A stretch of DNA of 64,000 bases from Azospirillum oryzae (GCF_900177515.1 NZ_FXAK01000009.1:186001-250000), one strand, 5' to 3'; positions 50,307 through 61,600 are shown, counted from the first letter of the stretch. Numbers and translations are program-made. Notes: a model not told the origin generated them from the sequence alone.

Positions 50307-51873
50307 GGTCGGTCAGCCTCGACAGGGTGGACGCCTCGGGCCGCATACGCCGGGCCAGACGCCTGGAAACGCTCCATGCGCCGGCCGCCGTCAGCGCCAG
50401 CACGGCGTCGACGCCGACCACCGCCCAGTCGCCGGCCGCTGCCGCCCGGACGGGATGCTCCCCGGTGGTAATCCAGTTCAACAGCACGCACGCCGCGGCC
50501 AGCAGGGCGACGGCGGCGCATTGGCTGCTCCAGGGCGGATCCAGGCGGGTGCGGAGCGCGGCGTGAACGGCGCTGGCGATCCAGGTCAGGAAGAAGACGC
50601 CGACCTCCACCAGTTCGCGTGACGGCACTCCGGAGGGGAGCAGGCGGTTGGCCGCCATCATCGCCAGCGTGGCGATCAGCAGCCCGGTGGTGGTGCCGCA
50701 GGTCAGGGCGGCGACGCTGCGCCAGCCCACGCCCGGCCGGCCATGGACGACGCGACGCTTCTCCATCCAGTGCAGCATGCCGGTGCCGATCAGCACGCAG
50801 CCGGTCAAGCCGAACAGGAAATAGAGCCAGCGCAGCGGCCAATGCTCGAAGGCGGCGAAATGCAGCCCCGACATCACCCGGTGCGCCGCCACCATCGGTC
50901 CCGGCGGCTGGTACTTCAGCAGCGCACCGGTCACGCCGTCGAAGAAGACCGGCTGGACGTCCAGGCTGATGCGGTCGCCGGTGTCGCGGTTGATGCGGAC
51001 CACCGATGCGGCATCGCCCGCATTGTAGACGAAGATCACCGCGGCCTCGCCGCTGCCCCACAGGCGTCTGGCCTCAGCCACCATCGGGTCGAGCGGTGCC
51101 GCCGCAGCCGGGATGCCGGCGCGCGGCCGGCTGTAGTTGCCGAGCGCGTCGTCGTAGAAGCGCTGGATGTCTCCGCCATAGAGCGCCTGGACGCCCGCCG
51201 GCAGCACGATCGGCAGGATGATGACGATCCCGGTGAAGGTGATCATCAGATGGAAGGGCAGCACCAGCACCCCGGTCAGGTTGTGCAGGTCGAGCAGCGA
51301 ACGGCGAAGCTGGCCCCAGTTGCGGAAGGTGAAGAAGTCCTTGAAAATCCGTGCGTGGATGATGACTCCGGAGATCAGCCCGGCCAGCATCGCCACCGAT
51401 GCGAAGGACACGATCCAGTAGCCGACGAAGCCGGCCCGCAGGTGCAGGCTGTAGTGGAGCGGATAGAAGAAGGAACTGGCGCCCAGCGTTCCCACCGGCG
51501 GCAACAGCGCGCCGTCGGCGGTGGCCATGCCGCCGGCAGTGCCACTTTCCGTGCGCACCCGCAGGGCCATCACCGGGCGCCGCTCGTCCGGCAGCTGCAC
51601 AAACCAGTCACGGACAACCCGTCCGGCGGCAAGCCGCTCCACCAGCGGCACCACGGTCCGGTCGAGGGAAATCGCCGCCTCCGGCGTCTCCACCGCGCCG
51701 ATCCGGGTGTCCGGCATCATCCAGCGGTCGATCTCGGAGGCGAAGACCGCCAGCGAGCCCATGAAGAAGACCAGCATCAGCAGCCCGCCGAGCGTCACCC
51801 CCGCCCAGGTGTGCGGCCACAGCATCGCGGCACGCAGCGCCGGGCTGATCAGCTTGCGCTTTCCCGCCGTCAT
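50299..51873 (-). CDS. PepSY-associated membrane protein, probable siderophore-iron reductase
   Basis: 524 aa from the ATG at 51871-51873, overlapping the DUF3649 stop (ATGA). Large PepSY-TM protein with about seven helices and histidines inside or next to helices (FYPLHYSLHLRAGF, LLDLHNLTGVLVLPFHLM, AHRVMSGLHFAAFEHWPLRW) that could bind heme. Homologues such as FoxB and FsrB-like proteins reduce ferric siderophores in the periplasm or inner membrane. Inferred to release iron imported by the upstream receptor. Confidence 0.82.
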   Translation of the reverse strand: MTAGKRKLISPALRAAMLWPHTWAGVTLGGLLMLVFFMGSLAVFASEIDRWMMPDTRIGAVETPEAAISLDRTVVPLVERLAAGRVVRDWFVQLPDERRPVMALRVRTESGTAGGMATADGALLPPVGTLGASSFFYPLHYSLHLRAGFVGYWIVSFASVAMLAGLISGVIIHARIFKDFFTFRNWGQLRRSLLDLHNLTGVLVLPFHLMITFTGIVIILPIVLPAGVQALYGGDIQRFYDDALGNYSRPRAGIPAAAAPLDPMVAEARRLWGSGEAAVIFVYNAGDAASVVRINRDTGDRISLDVQPVFFDGVTGALLKYQPPGPMVAAHRVMSGLHFAAFEHWPLRWLYFLFGLTGCVLIGTGMLHWMEKRRVVHGRPGVGWRSVAALTCGTTTGLLIATLAMMAANRLLPSGVPSRELVEVGVFFLTWIASAVHAALRTRLDPPWSSQCAAVALLAAACVLLNWITTGEHPVRAAAAGDWAVVGVDAVLALTAAGAWSVSRRLARRMRPEASTLSRLTDHA

Positions 51874-52193
51874 GGCGCCGTGATCCCGACAAGACGCGAC
51901 GCGGCGATCATCACGACCGCACCGCCGCCCAGCACCGCCCAGCCGACGCCGGCCCGCGGCACCGCGAAGGCCCACAGCGACAGCGCCGGCAGGACCAGGA
52001 GAGCCAGCAGGCTGGCCGCGGTCACTGCCTCGGCCGGGGCCATTCCGGCCAACGTCCCGAGTTCCGCCCCGAAGGCGGCGATGCCCCAGGCGAAGCCATA
52101 GGCGCCGAAGACCGCCGCCGTCACCCGCGCGGCGGTGCGGAGGCGCGATGGCGCGCGCCTCCCGGCGATGGGGTTTCCGGCACCCGCCGTCAC
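51870..52193 (-). CDS. DUF3649-like small membrane protein
   Basis: 107 aa from a GTG overlapping the TonB receptor stop (GTGA). Three hydrophobic segments (about 24-43, 55-72, 77-98). Position between a siderophore receptor and a PepSY protein matches the DUF3649 family. Function unknown. Confidence 0.7.
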   Translation of the reverse strand: MTAGAGNPIAGRRAPSRLRTAARVTAAVFGAYGFAWGIAAFGAELGTLAGMAPAEAVTAASLLALLVLPALSLWAFAVPRAGVGWAVLGGGAVVMIAASRLVGITAP

Positions 52194-54412
52194 AGCTTCG
52201 CCCGCAGGGTCAGCAGCACGGTGCGCGGCTCGCCGTAGATGTTGCCGGACTGCGGCGTGCCGACGCGCTGGTAATAGGTGCGGTCGAACAGGTTCTTGAC
52301 GTTGACCGCCGCCGTGACCTTCTCCGTCACGTCGTAGGCAACGCGGGCGTCCACCGTCGCATAACCTCCCTGGGTCAGGCGGGCGCCGCCGAGCGACGGG
52401 AACTCGTTGTACATGGAGCTTTGGGCGTTGACGCCGCCGCCGACGCTCAGCCGGTCGTCGATGCTCTCCGGCAGGCGGTAGTTGGTCCACAGCTTCACCT
52501 GATGCATCGGCGCGATGGCGGTGAAGGCGCTCGCGGCATTGGCGCTGCTGTCCAGGCTCTTGGCGCGGGTGAAGGTGTAGCCGGCATAGACGTCCCAGCC
52601 CGGCAGGATCTCGCCGGAGACATCCAGTTCGAAGCCGCGGCTCTGCGCCTTGCCGCCGGAGACGTAGATCGACTGGTTGGGGAAGCGCGGGTCGGACTGT
52701 GGCCGGTTCTCCTCCTCGATGTGGAAGACGGAGGCGGTGGCGTGCAGCCGGCCCCCGAAGTAATCGGCCTTGATGCCGGCCTCATACTGCCGCCCCTTCA
52801 ACGGCTCCAGCACCTTGCCGGACGCATCGACGTAGGATTGCGGCTCGTACACCTGCGAGACGCTGGTGTAGAGGGCGTAGGTGGAGTTGAGGTCGTAGAC
52901 GAGGCCGGCATAGGGTGTGACCTTGCCGCGGACGGACGCGCTGCTTTCCGGGGTGCCGGCCAGGGCGTCGGCATCGACCTTGGTCTGCCACCAGTTCATC
53001 CGCCCGCCGACGATCAGCTTCAGCGGCTCTGCCAGCTTCAGGCGCAGGACGCCGTAGGTTCCCCAGCTGTCGGTGGTAGTCTTGGTGTCCCTCTGCCAGT
53101 CCCGCCAAGCCGGCTCGGCCGCCGAGGCGTCGGGCGAGAAGATGTTCTGCGTCACCGACCAGCTGCCGACCGGATTGGCCGCGCGGTGGCGGAAGGTCGT
53201 CCGCTCGTAATTGGCGCCGACAGCCGCCTCGTGGGTCAGGCCGAACAGCCCGAAGCTGCCGGTGGTCGACAGGTCGGCGCCCATTTGCTCTTGATCGTAG
53301 CGCAGCTTTTGGGCGAACAGCGTCGTCCGGTTCACCCCCGGCGTGACCGGCGCGAAGGCATACGCCATCTTCCGGTCCATCTGGTTGTCGATGTAATGGG
53401 TCGCCAGCTTCACCGCCCAGCCATTGTCGAAGCGGTGCTCCAGATCGGCGAAGCCGCCCTTGGTGGTGAAGACGTCCTCGTTCCACTTTTCGCCCAGCGA
53501 GGTCGAGCGGTCGACGTCGAGCAGGCGCAGCTGCGGCCGTCCACCCACCACCGACGCATAGGCCGGCAGGTTCCAGGCCCCCTGGTAGCTCATGCGCTGG
53601 TACCAGGCACCGGCCGTCAGGGTGGTGTCGGGCGTCAGGTCGGCGGCGATGCTGCCATAGGCGAGGCCTCGGCGCTGCTCCGTCCAGTCCTGGAAGGCGT
53701 TGCGGTCCTGATAGGCGCCGACGAAGCGCCCGCGCAGGCTGCCGGACTCGTTCAGCGGACCGGTGATGTCCCCCTCGCCGCGATAGTTGGCGTAGGAGCC
53801 GGCGGTCAGCTCGCCATAGCCTTCCAGCGTCTTCTTCGGCGTCTTGCGGACCAGATTGACGGCACCGCCCGGCCCGCCCATGCCGTTCAGCAGGCCGGCC
53901 GGCCCCTTCAGCACCTCGACCCGCTCATACATCGCCAGATCGGGCGAGGCGAAGATGCGGTCGTCCAGCGTCGTCGGCACGCCGTCGAATTGCAGGTTGG
54001 TGATCTCGAAGCCGCGCGAATAGAAGTTCAGCCGGTTGCCGTCGATCGGCTCCACCGTGACGCCGGGCGTCTGCCGCATGGCGTCTTCGAGCGTGATGAG
54101 CTTCTGTTCCTCGATGCGCTCGCGCGGCACCGTGGTGACGGTCTGCGGCACCTCGCGTGGCGCCGACGGCAGCTTGGAGCCGACGGTGGTCGGCGGGTTG
54201 GCGTCGCGCTGGCGGTCGGCGCTGACGTCGATCGTCGGCAACGTCATCGTCTCCGACGAGGCATTGCCGGTATTTTGCGCCCCATTCTGAACCGCATTCT
54301 GGGCCAGTGCGACGGCCGGCAGCAGCAGGGCTGCCGCCGCGACCGACCCCAGCAGGCGGACGCGCCCCCTGTCATTTCCCCAACGGCGTCCGGGCTGCCC
54401 GATGGTCTTCAT
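52190..54412 (-). CDS. TonB-dependent siderophore receptor
   Basis: 740 aa. Signal peptide ending near residue 38 (PAVALAQ). Plug domain with ITLEDAMRQTPGVTV and ERVEVLKGPAGLLNG, then a 22-strand barrel ending in a terminal aromatic-poor strand VLLTLRAKL. There is no N-terminal STN signalling domain, so it is not itself a transducer. Pattern is of the FpvA/FhuE hydroxamate siderophore group. It should import the siderophore made by the upstream genes. Confidence 0.92.
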   Translation of the reverse strand: MKTIGQPGRRWGNDRGRVRLLGSVAAAALLLPAVALAQNAVQNGAQNTGNASSETMTLPTIDVSADRQRDANPPTTVGSKLPSAPREVPQTVTTVPRERIEEQKLITLEDAMRQTPGVTVEPIDGNRLNFYSRGFEITNLQFDGVPTTLDDRIFASPDLAMYERVEVLKGPAGLLNGMGGPGGAVNLVRKTPKKTLEGYGELTAGSYANYRGEGDITGPLNESGSLRGRFVGAYQDRNAFQDWTEQRRGLAYGSIAADLTPDTTLTAGAWYQRMSYQGAWNLPAYASVVGGRPQLRLLDVDRSTSLGEKWNEDVFTTKGGFADLEHRFDNGWAVKLATHYIDNQMDRKMAYAFAPVTPGVNRTTLFAQKLRYDQEQMGADLSTTGSFGLFGLTHEAAVGANYERTTFRHRAANPVGSWSVTQNIFSPDASAAEPAWRDWQRDTKTTTDSWGTYGVLRLKLAEPLKLIVGGRMNWWQTKVDADALAGTPESSASVRGKVTPYAGLVYDLNSTYALYTSVSQVYEPQSYVDASGKVLEPLKGRQYEAGIKADYFGGRLHATASVFHIEEENRPQSDPRFPNQSIYVSGGKAQSRGFELDVSGEILPGWDVYAGYTFTRAKSLDSSANAASAFTAIAPMHQVKLWTNYRLPESIDDRLSVGGGVNAQSSMYNEFPSLGGARLTQGGYATVDARVAYDVTEKVTAAVNVKNLFDRTYYQRVGTPQSGNIYGEPRTVLLTLRAKL

Positions 54413-54431
54413 TCCGAAAGTCCCCCATTCG

Positions 54432-55769
54432 TCACTGTGCTGATGTCGTTGTGCGGATTTGTTGGCCGCGGCCCCGGTCGGCGTCCGCCGTCAGGGCCGC
54501 GGCGATTTCCTGCGCGCGGATCGGCAGGATCGAGAGAAGGGTGTCGCTGAGGCCGTGCGTCGCCTCGCAGCACCCCTGCAGATACAGGCCGGCGGTGCAG
54601 CCGGGGACGGTCGGCAGGCGGTAGTCGCGCCCAACCTCCCCGCTGGCCAGCCAGGGCTCCATCGGCTGCAGCAACTCCTCGTGGATGCGGCGGCGATAGC
54701 CGGTGGCCAGCACCACGGCGCCATAGCGCCGCTCGTGGCGTCCGCCGCCGTCCAGGCTGGCGAGGTCGAGCACCGGGCCGCCGTCGCTGCCGCTACGGGC
54801 CGCCACCACCTCGTGCCGGGTCAGCATCGCGTGGCGCGCCGTCCCTTCCACCTTCTGCTGATAGAAGATGCCGTAGACGGCATCGATGAGATCGGGGTCG
54901 ACGACGGCATAGTTGGTGTTGTGGAAGGCACGAAGCAGTTCGGCACGTTCGGCCGGGGGAAGGCCGTAGAGGTAATTGGTGTAGCCGGCGTCGAAGACCT
55001 GATTGGCGAAGGGGCTGCTGTCGGCCGGCCGCATCGCCGGTCCGCGCCCGATGATGTCCACCGCGATGCCGCGTCCATGCAGGTCGAGGAAAATCTCGGC
55101 GGCGCTCTGCCCCAGCCCGACCACCGCGACCCGGCCGGCCTGCGCCATCTCCTCGGCTGCGGCCAGATAATCGTTGGAATGAATCACCAGGGGACCGGCC
55201 CCGGCACCGCCACCCCGGTGCACGAGGCAATCGAAGGCGTCGGGAATCCGGGGCGTCGCCCCGGCCCCGATCACCACGTTGCGGGCAAGCCAGCTCCGTT
55301 CGCGGCCGGCGCGGTCACGGGCATGGACGCGGACATGCGGCACCGCCTCTCCCGCCCTTGCCGGCTCGATGGCGGTCGCCTCCAACCCGTAGTCGCAGAG
55401 GTCGTCGAAGTCGGCGGCGACCCAGGCGAGATAGTCGTTGAACTCGCGCCGGCTGGGATAGAAGGTCCGCAGATTGATGAAGTCCTGCAGCCGGCCTTGG
55501 CTGTGCAGATAGCTGAGGAAGCTGTAGCGGCTGGTCGGGTCACGCAGCGACACCAGATCCTTCAGGAACGAGATCTGCATCCGGCTGCCGTCCAACAGCA
55601 TATTGCCGTGCCAGACGAAGGTTTCGCGCTTTTCCAGAAAGCGGCAGGCCAGACCGGCCCCCGCCTCGCGCAACGCCACCGCCAGCGCGAGGTTCGATGG
55701 CCCGAAGCCGACGCCGACGAGGTCCAGGACCCGCCCGCCGTCACCGATGAGGGAGGGAATGCCATGCAT
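54432..55769 (-). CDS. L-ornithine/L-lysine N-hydroxylase (SidA/PvdA/IucD family)
   Basis: 445 aa. FAD motif GVGFGPSNLALAVAL at 20-34, NADPH motif VVGLGQSAAEIFLDL near 218-232, and the C-terminal ATGYRR. It hydroxylates the side-chain amine of ornithine or lysine, the first step to hydroxamate siderophores. The choice between ornithine and lysine cannot be made firmly by eye. Gap of 3 bases to the acyltransferase gene upstream. Confidence 0.92.
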   Translation of the reverse strand: MHGIPSLIGDGGRVLDLVGVGFGPSNLALAVALREAGAGLACRFLEKRETFVWHGNMLLDGSRMQISFLKDLVSLRDPTSRYSFLSYLHSQGRLQDFINLRTFYPSRREFNDYLAWVAADFDDLCDYGLEATAIEPARAGEAVPHVRVHARDRAGRERSWLARNVVIGAGATPRIPDAFDCLVHRGGGAGAGPLVIHSNDYLAAAEEMAQAGRVAVVGLGQSAAEIFLDLHGRGIAVDIIGRGPAMRPADSSPFANQVFDAGYTNYLYGLPPAERAELLRAFHNTNYAVVDPDLIDAVYGIFYQQKVEGTARHAMLTRHEVVAARSGSDGGPVLDLASLDGGGRHERRYGAVVLATGYRRRIHEELLQPMEPWLASGEVGRDYRLPTVPGCTAGLYLQGCCEATHGLSDTLLSILPIRAQEIAAALTADADRGRGQQIRTTTSAQ

Positions 55770-55772
55770 CGC

Positions 55773-56864
55773 TCAGCCCCCCTGCTTCGTCGCGGCCGGG
55801 TCGGCGCGCGGCACCCAAAGACGGTCGGCGAAATAGCGCTCGCGCAGCAGCATCACCAGCATCGCCCGCTTGTGCGGGAAGTCGAACTCCTTGACCTTGG
55901 CGAAGCCGGAGCGATCGAGATTGCGGATCTGCTGGTGATGGTCCGCCCGCGGCTCGCCGACGATGCGCTGGGTGCGCTGGTCGTCCAGGAACATGAAATG
56001 CACCAGCGACGGCAGCCACGCGCTGACATAGGCCCGCCCGCGTACATGCTCCTCGCCGATCAGCACATGCCAGCCGCGGTCGTAATCCTGCGCGTCGTAG
56101 AAAGCGCCGATCCGGTTCTCCTTGGCCCAATAGACCTCGAAATATCCGAAGGGCGCGCCGTCCAGGCTGGCGATCAGCGGCATGGTGTGGGGATCGGCGA
56201 GCTGTGCCTCCAGATAGGCACGGTGCTTGGCCAGATCGCCCTCCTCCTGCCAGAAGAAGGCGACGCGCGGGTCGTTCTGCCAGCGATGGAAACGCTCCAG
56301 ATCCGTGCCGATGTCGGCGACCCGGAAGGACAGCGTCTGCTCCAGCCAGGGAATGTGGCGGGCGTAGAGCGTGCCCTGCGGCTTGGGTGGCCGACGCGGG
56401 TGATAGCGGCCGTTCGAGACGATGTGCGCCTGGGGATATCCGCCCGATCCGGCCCCCAGGAGCCACAGGTCGGGCCGCTGGTACAGGGTGCCGGCCATCG
56501 CCAGTTGGGTGCCACCGGCATCCTCCACCACGACGCCGTCCAGGCGCAGGGTCTCGGCGAGCCGGTCGGGGGCAGTCAGCCGCAGGGTTGCCGGGTCGTC
56601 GGCACGGATGAAGGCCGCGTCGAGCGCGGCGAATGCCGCCAGACGGCGGAGGTCGTCGCCATCCGCCGCCGGCACCGCATCCTCCACCAGGGTCAGCTCG
56701 GCCGCCGTGGCATCGCCAGACAGCCGCCAGCGTTGCCACACCTCGCCGTCCAGCCGGACGGTCAGGTCGGCTCCGTCCCACAGGGTGCGGAGCGGGCGGC
56801 CGAGCGCACGGCAGGGCACCGGAACACCGCCGGACGCGGTCAAGGTGTCGGAATCGGCGGTCAT
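55773..56864 (-). CDS. GNAT-type hydroxamate N-acyltransferase (IucB/AlcB-like)
   Basis: 363 aa from the ATG at 56862-56864 with GGAGG upstream. The C-terminal GNAT domain contains RFHRWQNDPRVAFFWQEEG, YFEVYWAKENRIGAFYDA and RIVGEPRADHHQQ, as in siderophore acyltransferases that acylate N-hydroxy-lysine or -ornithine. It completes the hydroxamate group after the hydroxylase. The frame reads open upstream without homology. Confidence 0.9.
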   Translation of the reverse strand: MTADSDTLTASGGVPVPCRALGRPLRTLWDGADLTVRLDGEVWQRWRLSGDATAAELTLVEDAVPAADGDDLRRLAAFAALDAAFIRADDPATLRLTAPDRLAETLRLDGVVVEDAGGTQLAMAGTLYQRPDLWLLGAGSGGYPQAHIVSNGRYHPRRPPKPQGTLYARHIPWLEQTLSFRVADIGTDLERFHRWQNDPRVAFFWQEEGDLAKHRAYLEAQLADPHTMPLIASLDGAPFGYFEVYWAKENRIGAFYDAQDYDRGWHVLIGEEHVRGRAYVSAWLPSLVHFMFLDDQRTQRIVGEPRADHHQQIRNLDRSGFAKVKEFDFPHKRAMLVMLLRERYFADRLWVPRADPAATKQGG

Positions 56865-56953
56865 CGAAGGCGCCTCCTCATGTCCGGCCGCGCGACGCGC
56901 GGCGACAGGCGTTTGGGAAAGGGATGGGGGTTCGGCCGAAAGCCGCCCGGCGG

Positions 56954-58603
56954 TCATTGCGCCGCATGCGCCGGCTGGACCGGCACCTCGCTCCAGGGCG
57001 ACAGCACCCCGGCATCGCAGCGCAGCACCCGGTCGGCGAGATGGAAGAAGCGGTCGTCGTGGCTGACGGCGATGATGGTGCGGCCACCGTGTTTGAGTTC
57101 CGGCAGCAGCTCCTCGTAGAAGAAGCGGCGGAACAGCGGGTCCTGGTCGGCCGCCCATTCGTCGAGCAGCAGGATCGGCCGCTCCTCCACCACGGCCGCC
57201 AGCAGGGCGATGCGCTTGCGCTGTCCCTGCGACAGCCGGATGTCGGAGAGGCGGTCGCCGGCCAGCGCCACCTTGCGGTCCATCCGCAGACGGCGCAGGA
57301 ACGCCTGGGCAAGCTCCTCGTCCAGCCGGCCGTCGGGACCGACCAGCCGGTCGAACAGGTGGGGGGTGGAGAAGACGGCGCTGATCTGCTCGCGATGCCA
57401 GCCGCGACGCTCCTCGGTCACCTCCAGCCCACCCAGCCGGATGGTGCCGGCAGCCGGCCGGCGCAGGCCGGCCAGCAGGGTCAGCAGCGTCGACTTGCCG
57501 CCGCCGTTGCCGCCGACGATGAACAGCGTCTCCCCCGCCTCGACCGTCAGCTCGACAGGGCCGAGGTGGAAGCCGGGCTCGTCGCCCTGGGCCGGATGGT
57601 CGTAGACAACTCCGGACAGGCTGAGCAGCGGCCCTTTGGCAGGAAGTGCCGCGCAGGCCGGCTCCGGCCGGTCGAAGTCCGGGCGGTGCGCTTCCAGCCG
57701 CAGCGCCTCGACCTTAGCCAGCGCCACCTTGCCGGACAGCAGGATCGGCAGCGTGCCGACCAGATCGTTCAGCGGCATGCGCAGGAACATCAGCACCAGC
57801 ACGAAGCCGGCGGTGTGCGGCCGCGGCAGGCCCAGCGCCTCGCCGGCGGCGAAGATGCCGGCAATCAGACCGAGGATGACCAGGGCGGTCCAGCTCAGGC
57901 TCAGCACCCAATAGCGGTCGGCGCGGGTCTCGGTGTCACGGGCATGCTCCGCCGCCGCCGCCACGTCGTGGCGGTGGAAGACGCGCTTGCGCACCGTGTT
58001 CAGCGCCAGTTCGTTGCGGCCTTCGATCGCGCCGCGATAGCCGGCGAGCAGGCGGTCGTCGGTTTCGCGCACCTCGACCATCAGCCGGCGCATCGCCGAC
58101 ACCCAGCCATAGGCCACGCCCACCCCCACCCCGATCACCGCGGCGCTGAGCAGGAACAGCTGCCAGGACAGCCAGGCGAGATAGAGGAAGCCGCCCAGCA
58201 CCAGCACGCCGTTGCAGAAGACGAAGGGCAGCCGGTTGAAGGCCTGGCCGACGGTGGTGATGTCCTTGGTGAGGGTGGCGTAGAGCGCCGGCGCGCCGAT
58301 GGTCTCCAGCCGCTCCACATCGGTGTCGAGCAGCCGCTTCACCGTCGCCGTGCGCATCTCGCACACCACCCGGTGGCCGAGCGCCGTCAGGATCGCCTGC
58401 GCCCCAAAGCCGAAGCCGAACACCGCTGCCAGCAGCAGGGCGATCAGCGCGAAGGTCGGCGCGTCCGGCGCGGCACTGCCGGCAATCAGCCGGTTGACCA
58501 GCGCGATCACCCACAGGCCGGCCAGCGCCCCGGCGGCGCCGAGACCCAGCGCCAGCGGCATGCGCCAGCGGAAGCGGCGCAGGAGGGAGAGCAGAAGGCT
58601 CAT
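56954..58603 (-). CDS. cyclic-peptide/siderophore export ABC transporter (PvdE-like)
   Basis: 549 aa, membrane domain (six helices in about 1-310) fused to an ATPase with GGNGGGKSTLL and LLLDEWAADQDP. The cyclic-peptide exporter family includes PvdE, which moves pyoverdine precursor to the periplasm. The signature reads LSQGQRKR. It overlaps the NRPS stop by 4 bases. Confidence 0.9.
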   Translation of the reverse strand: MSLLLSLLRRFRWRMPLALGLGAAGALAGLWVIALVNRLIAGSAAPDAPTFALIALLLAAVFGFGFGAQAILTALGHRVVCEMRTATVKRLLDTDVERLETIGAPALYATLTKDITTVGQAFNRLPFVFCNGVLVLGGFLYLAWLSWQLFLLSAAVIGVGVGVAYGWVSAMRRLMVEVRETDDRLLAGYRGAIEGRNELALNTVRKRVFHRHDVAAAAEHARDTETRADRYWVLSLSWTALVILGLIAGIFAAGEALGLPRPHTAGFVLVLMFLRMPLNDLVGTLPILLSGKVALAKVEALRLEAHRPDFDRPEPACAALPAKGPLLSLSGVVYDHPAQGDEPGFHLGPVELTVEAGETLFIVGGNGGGKSTLLTLLAGLRRPAAGTIRLGGLEVTEERRGWHREQISAVFSTPHLFDRLVGPDGRLDEELAQAFLRRLRMDRKVALAGDRLSDIRLSQGQRKRIALLAAVVEERPILLLDEWAADQDPLFRRFFYEELLPELKHGGRTIIAVSHDDRFFHLADRVLRCDAGVLSPWSEVPVQPAHAAQ

Positions 58604-61600
58604 GGCGCACCGCCCGGTTCGGCCGTGCCGTCACCGGCCAGCAGGCCGGCCATGAAGGCGAGGTCGTCCGCCTCGTCCCGGCTGCCGCGGGAGTCGATCA
58701 CGGCGGCCATGGTGCGAACGGTCGGCGCGCGGAACAGCTCGGCCAGCGGCAGGTCGAGCCCGAAGGCGCCGCGGATGCGCGTCTGCAGGCGGACCAGCCG
58801 CAGCGAATGCCCGCCCAGCCGGAAGAAATCGTCGGTGACGCCAAGCCCCGGCCGTTCCAGCACCTCCTCCCACAGCGCGGTCAGGCGCGCTTCGGTGTCG
58901 GTGGCCGGCGGCTCGAACCCGTCGGACGCGGCCGGCGTATCGGGCGGAGGCAATGCCTTGCGGTCAATCTTGCCGTTGGCGTTCAGCGGCAGCCGGTCCA
59001 GCACCACGCAGACCGACGGCAGCATGTAGGCGGGCAAGCGGGCGGCGAGATGGGCGTGCAGGTCCGGCGGCTCCGTCCCGTCGGCCGTCACCAGATAGGC
59101 GCAGAGCAGCGCATCGCCGGCGGTCGGCATATGGGCGGCGACCACGGAGTGGCGCACCTGCGGATGGCTGTCGAGCGCCGCCTCCACCTCCGCCGCTTCG
59201 ATGCGGAAACCGCGGATCTTCATCTGATGGTCGCAGCGGCCCAGGAACTCGATGGCGCCGTCGGCGCGCCGCCGGGCGCGGTCGCCGGTGCGATAGAGGC
59301 GGCTGCCAGCGTCGGCCCCCGGTGCGCCGTCCTCGGGGAACGGGTTCGGCAGGAAGCAGGCTGCGGTCAGGCCCGGTTGTCCGCCATAGCCGCGCGCCAG
59401 CCCCAGCCCGCCGATCCACAGATCGCCGGCGACGCCGCTTGGTACCGGCTCCAACCGGTCGTCCAGGATGTAAAGGCGGTTGTTGGCGACCGCATGGCCG
59501 ATGGGAACCGTGCCGTCGCCATCCCCGGCCCGCTCCACCGACCAAGCGGCGGACCAGACAGTGGTCTCGGTGGGGCCGTAGACATTCAACAGCCGCACAC
59601 CGCGCTCCAGCAGGCGACGTGCCAACCCGGCGCCCAGCGCCTCGCCGCCGCACACTGCGCGCAGTCCCGGCCAGGACCGTTCGGTGGCGTCCAGCAGCAT
59701 GCGCCAGGTCGCCGGCGTCGCCTGCAGGACGGTGACGCCGTGGCGTTCGATCAGCCCGGCCAGCGCTTGCGGATCATGGGCCTGCTCACGCGTGGCGAGG
59801 ATGACGCAGGCACCGGCGACCAGCGGCAGGAACAGCTCCAGCCCGGCGATGTCGAAGCCCAGCGTCGTCACCGCCAGCAGCCGGTCGTCGGCGACGAGGC
59901 CGATCTGCGCCTGCATGGCATAGAGGAAGCTGGCAAAAGCCTGCCGGTCGATCTGCACGCCCTTCGGCACGCCGGTCGATCCCGAGGTGTAGAGCGTGTA
60001 GGCGAGCTGGCGTGGATGCACCGGGCGGCCGAGATTGCCTTCTGGCAAATCCTCAAATCCGGTGGCGAATTCCGCCAGCGGCGCATCGATCACCAGCACC
60101 GGCCGGGCATGGGCCAGGATGTGGGCATTGCGCGCCGCCGGCTGGTCGGGATCGAGCGGCAGATAGGCGCCGCCTGCCTTCTGGATCGCCAGCAGCGCGA
60201 CCGGAAGGTCGATCCCGCGCGGCAGCGCCACCGCCACCAGGCTGTCGGCACCGACCCCACGGGCGGCGAGCCAGCGTGCGAGCCGGTTGACCCGTGCGTT
60301 CAGCGCGCGGTAGGTCAGCGTGGTTTCGCCGCAAACCAGGGCGACGCAGTCCGGCAGGTCGGCGACGGTGCGCTCCACCATCGCCACGAGGTCCTCGGCC
60401 GGATCCAGCACCAGCGCGGTGTCGTTCCAGCGCGTCAGCTCCTCCGCCCGCGCCGACGGGGCCATCAGCGGCAGGTCGGCCAGTTCCGCCTCCGGATCGG
60501 CCAGCATTCCGGTCAACAAGGTGCGGAAGCCGTTAGCAAGACGCTCGGCCGTCGCGGCATCGAACAGGTCGGTGGCATAGTCGATCGCGCAGATCGCCCC
60601 CGCCTCCCCCACCGCCACGTCGAGTGCCAGATCCAGCTTGGCGGTGGTCTCCGGCACCGGAAGCGCAGTCACGGTCAGGCCCGGCAGCCGCAAGGAAGTG
60701 GGCGCCTCCATCCGCAGGTTCAGCAGGGTCTGGAACAGTGGGGTCCGGCTGCCGTCCCGCACCGGATCGAACCGCTCCAGCAGGCGCTCGATAGGGGCGG
60801 CGCCGTCGCTCAGCGCCGCCAGCGCCTCGCCGCGCAACCGCCGGCAGAGGGCGCGGCCGGTCAGGCCGGGCGTCAGGCGGGCACGGAAAACCTGGGTCTC
60901 GACGAAGAAGCCGACCAACGTCTCCAGCTCCTCGTCGTTCCGCCCGGCGTCCGGCACGCCGACGGCGAAATCATCCTGCCCGGACCAGCGGCCGAGCAGG
61001 GCCTGCCACGCCGCCAGCAGCGGGATGAAGGGCGTGCAGGCTTCCGCCCGCGCCAGAGCGCGCAACGCGGAAACCGTCTCACCCGGCAACTCGAACTCGA
61101 CCCGCGCCCCGGCGCTGCCGCGAACGCTCGGCCGCGGTCGGTCGGTGGGCAGCTCCAAGGCCGGGATGCCGGTACCGAGCCGCTCGACGGCCCGCTCGAC
61201 AGCTCGTTCGATGCGCGACTGCGCCGCCTCGCCGCGCTGTACCCGCGCATGATCGGCATATTGGAGGTCCAGCGGGGGCAGCAGCACCGACGGGTCGGCT
61301 TCCGGATCGGCCAGCGCCGCGACATAGGCGGCCATCAAGTCGCGCGCCAGGATCGGGTTGGACGGACCGTCCGACAGGATGTGGTGCATCGCCAGCAGCA
61401 GGACCGCCCCTCCACCGGCCAGCGGCAGCAGCGTCGCGTGGATCGGCGGGCCGGCGGACAGGTCGAATGGCCGCCGCGTCTCCTCGCGGATGCGCTCCGC
61501 CAGCGCCGCCTCGTCGGGCTGGACGGCTTCCCGCATCAGCCGCAGCGACGGACGGGGCAGCACGATCTGCTGCGGCACCCCGTCCCGCTCCTCGAACCGC

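Noticed and set aside
54459..57119. 886-codon plus-strand open frame
   Set aside because: Antisense to the hydroxylase, acyltransferase and exporter genes; spans gene boundaries and shows no domain.
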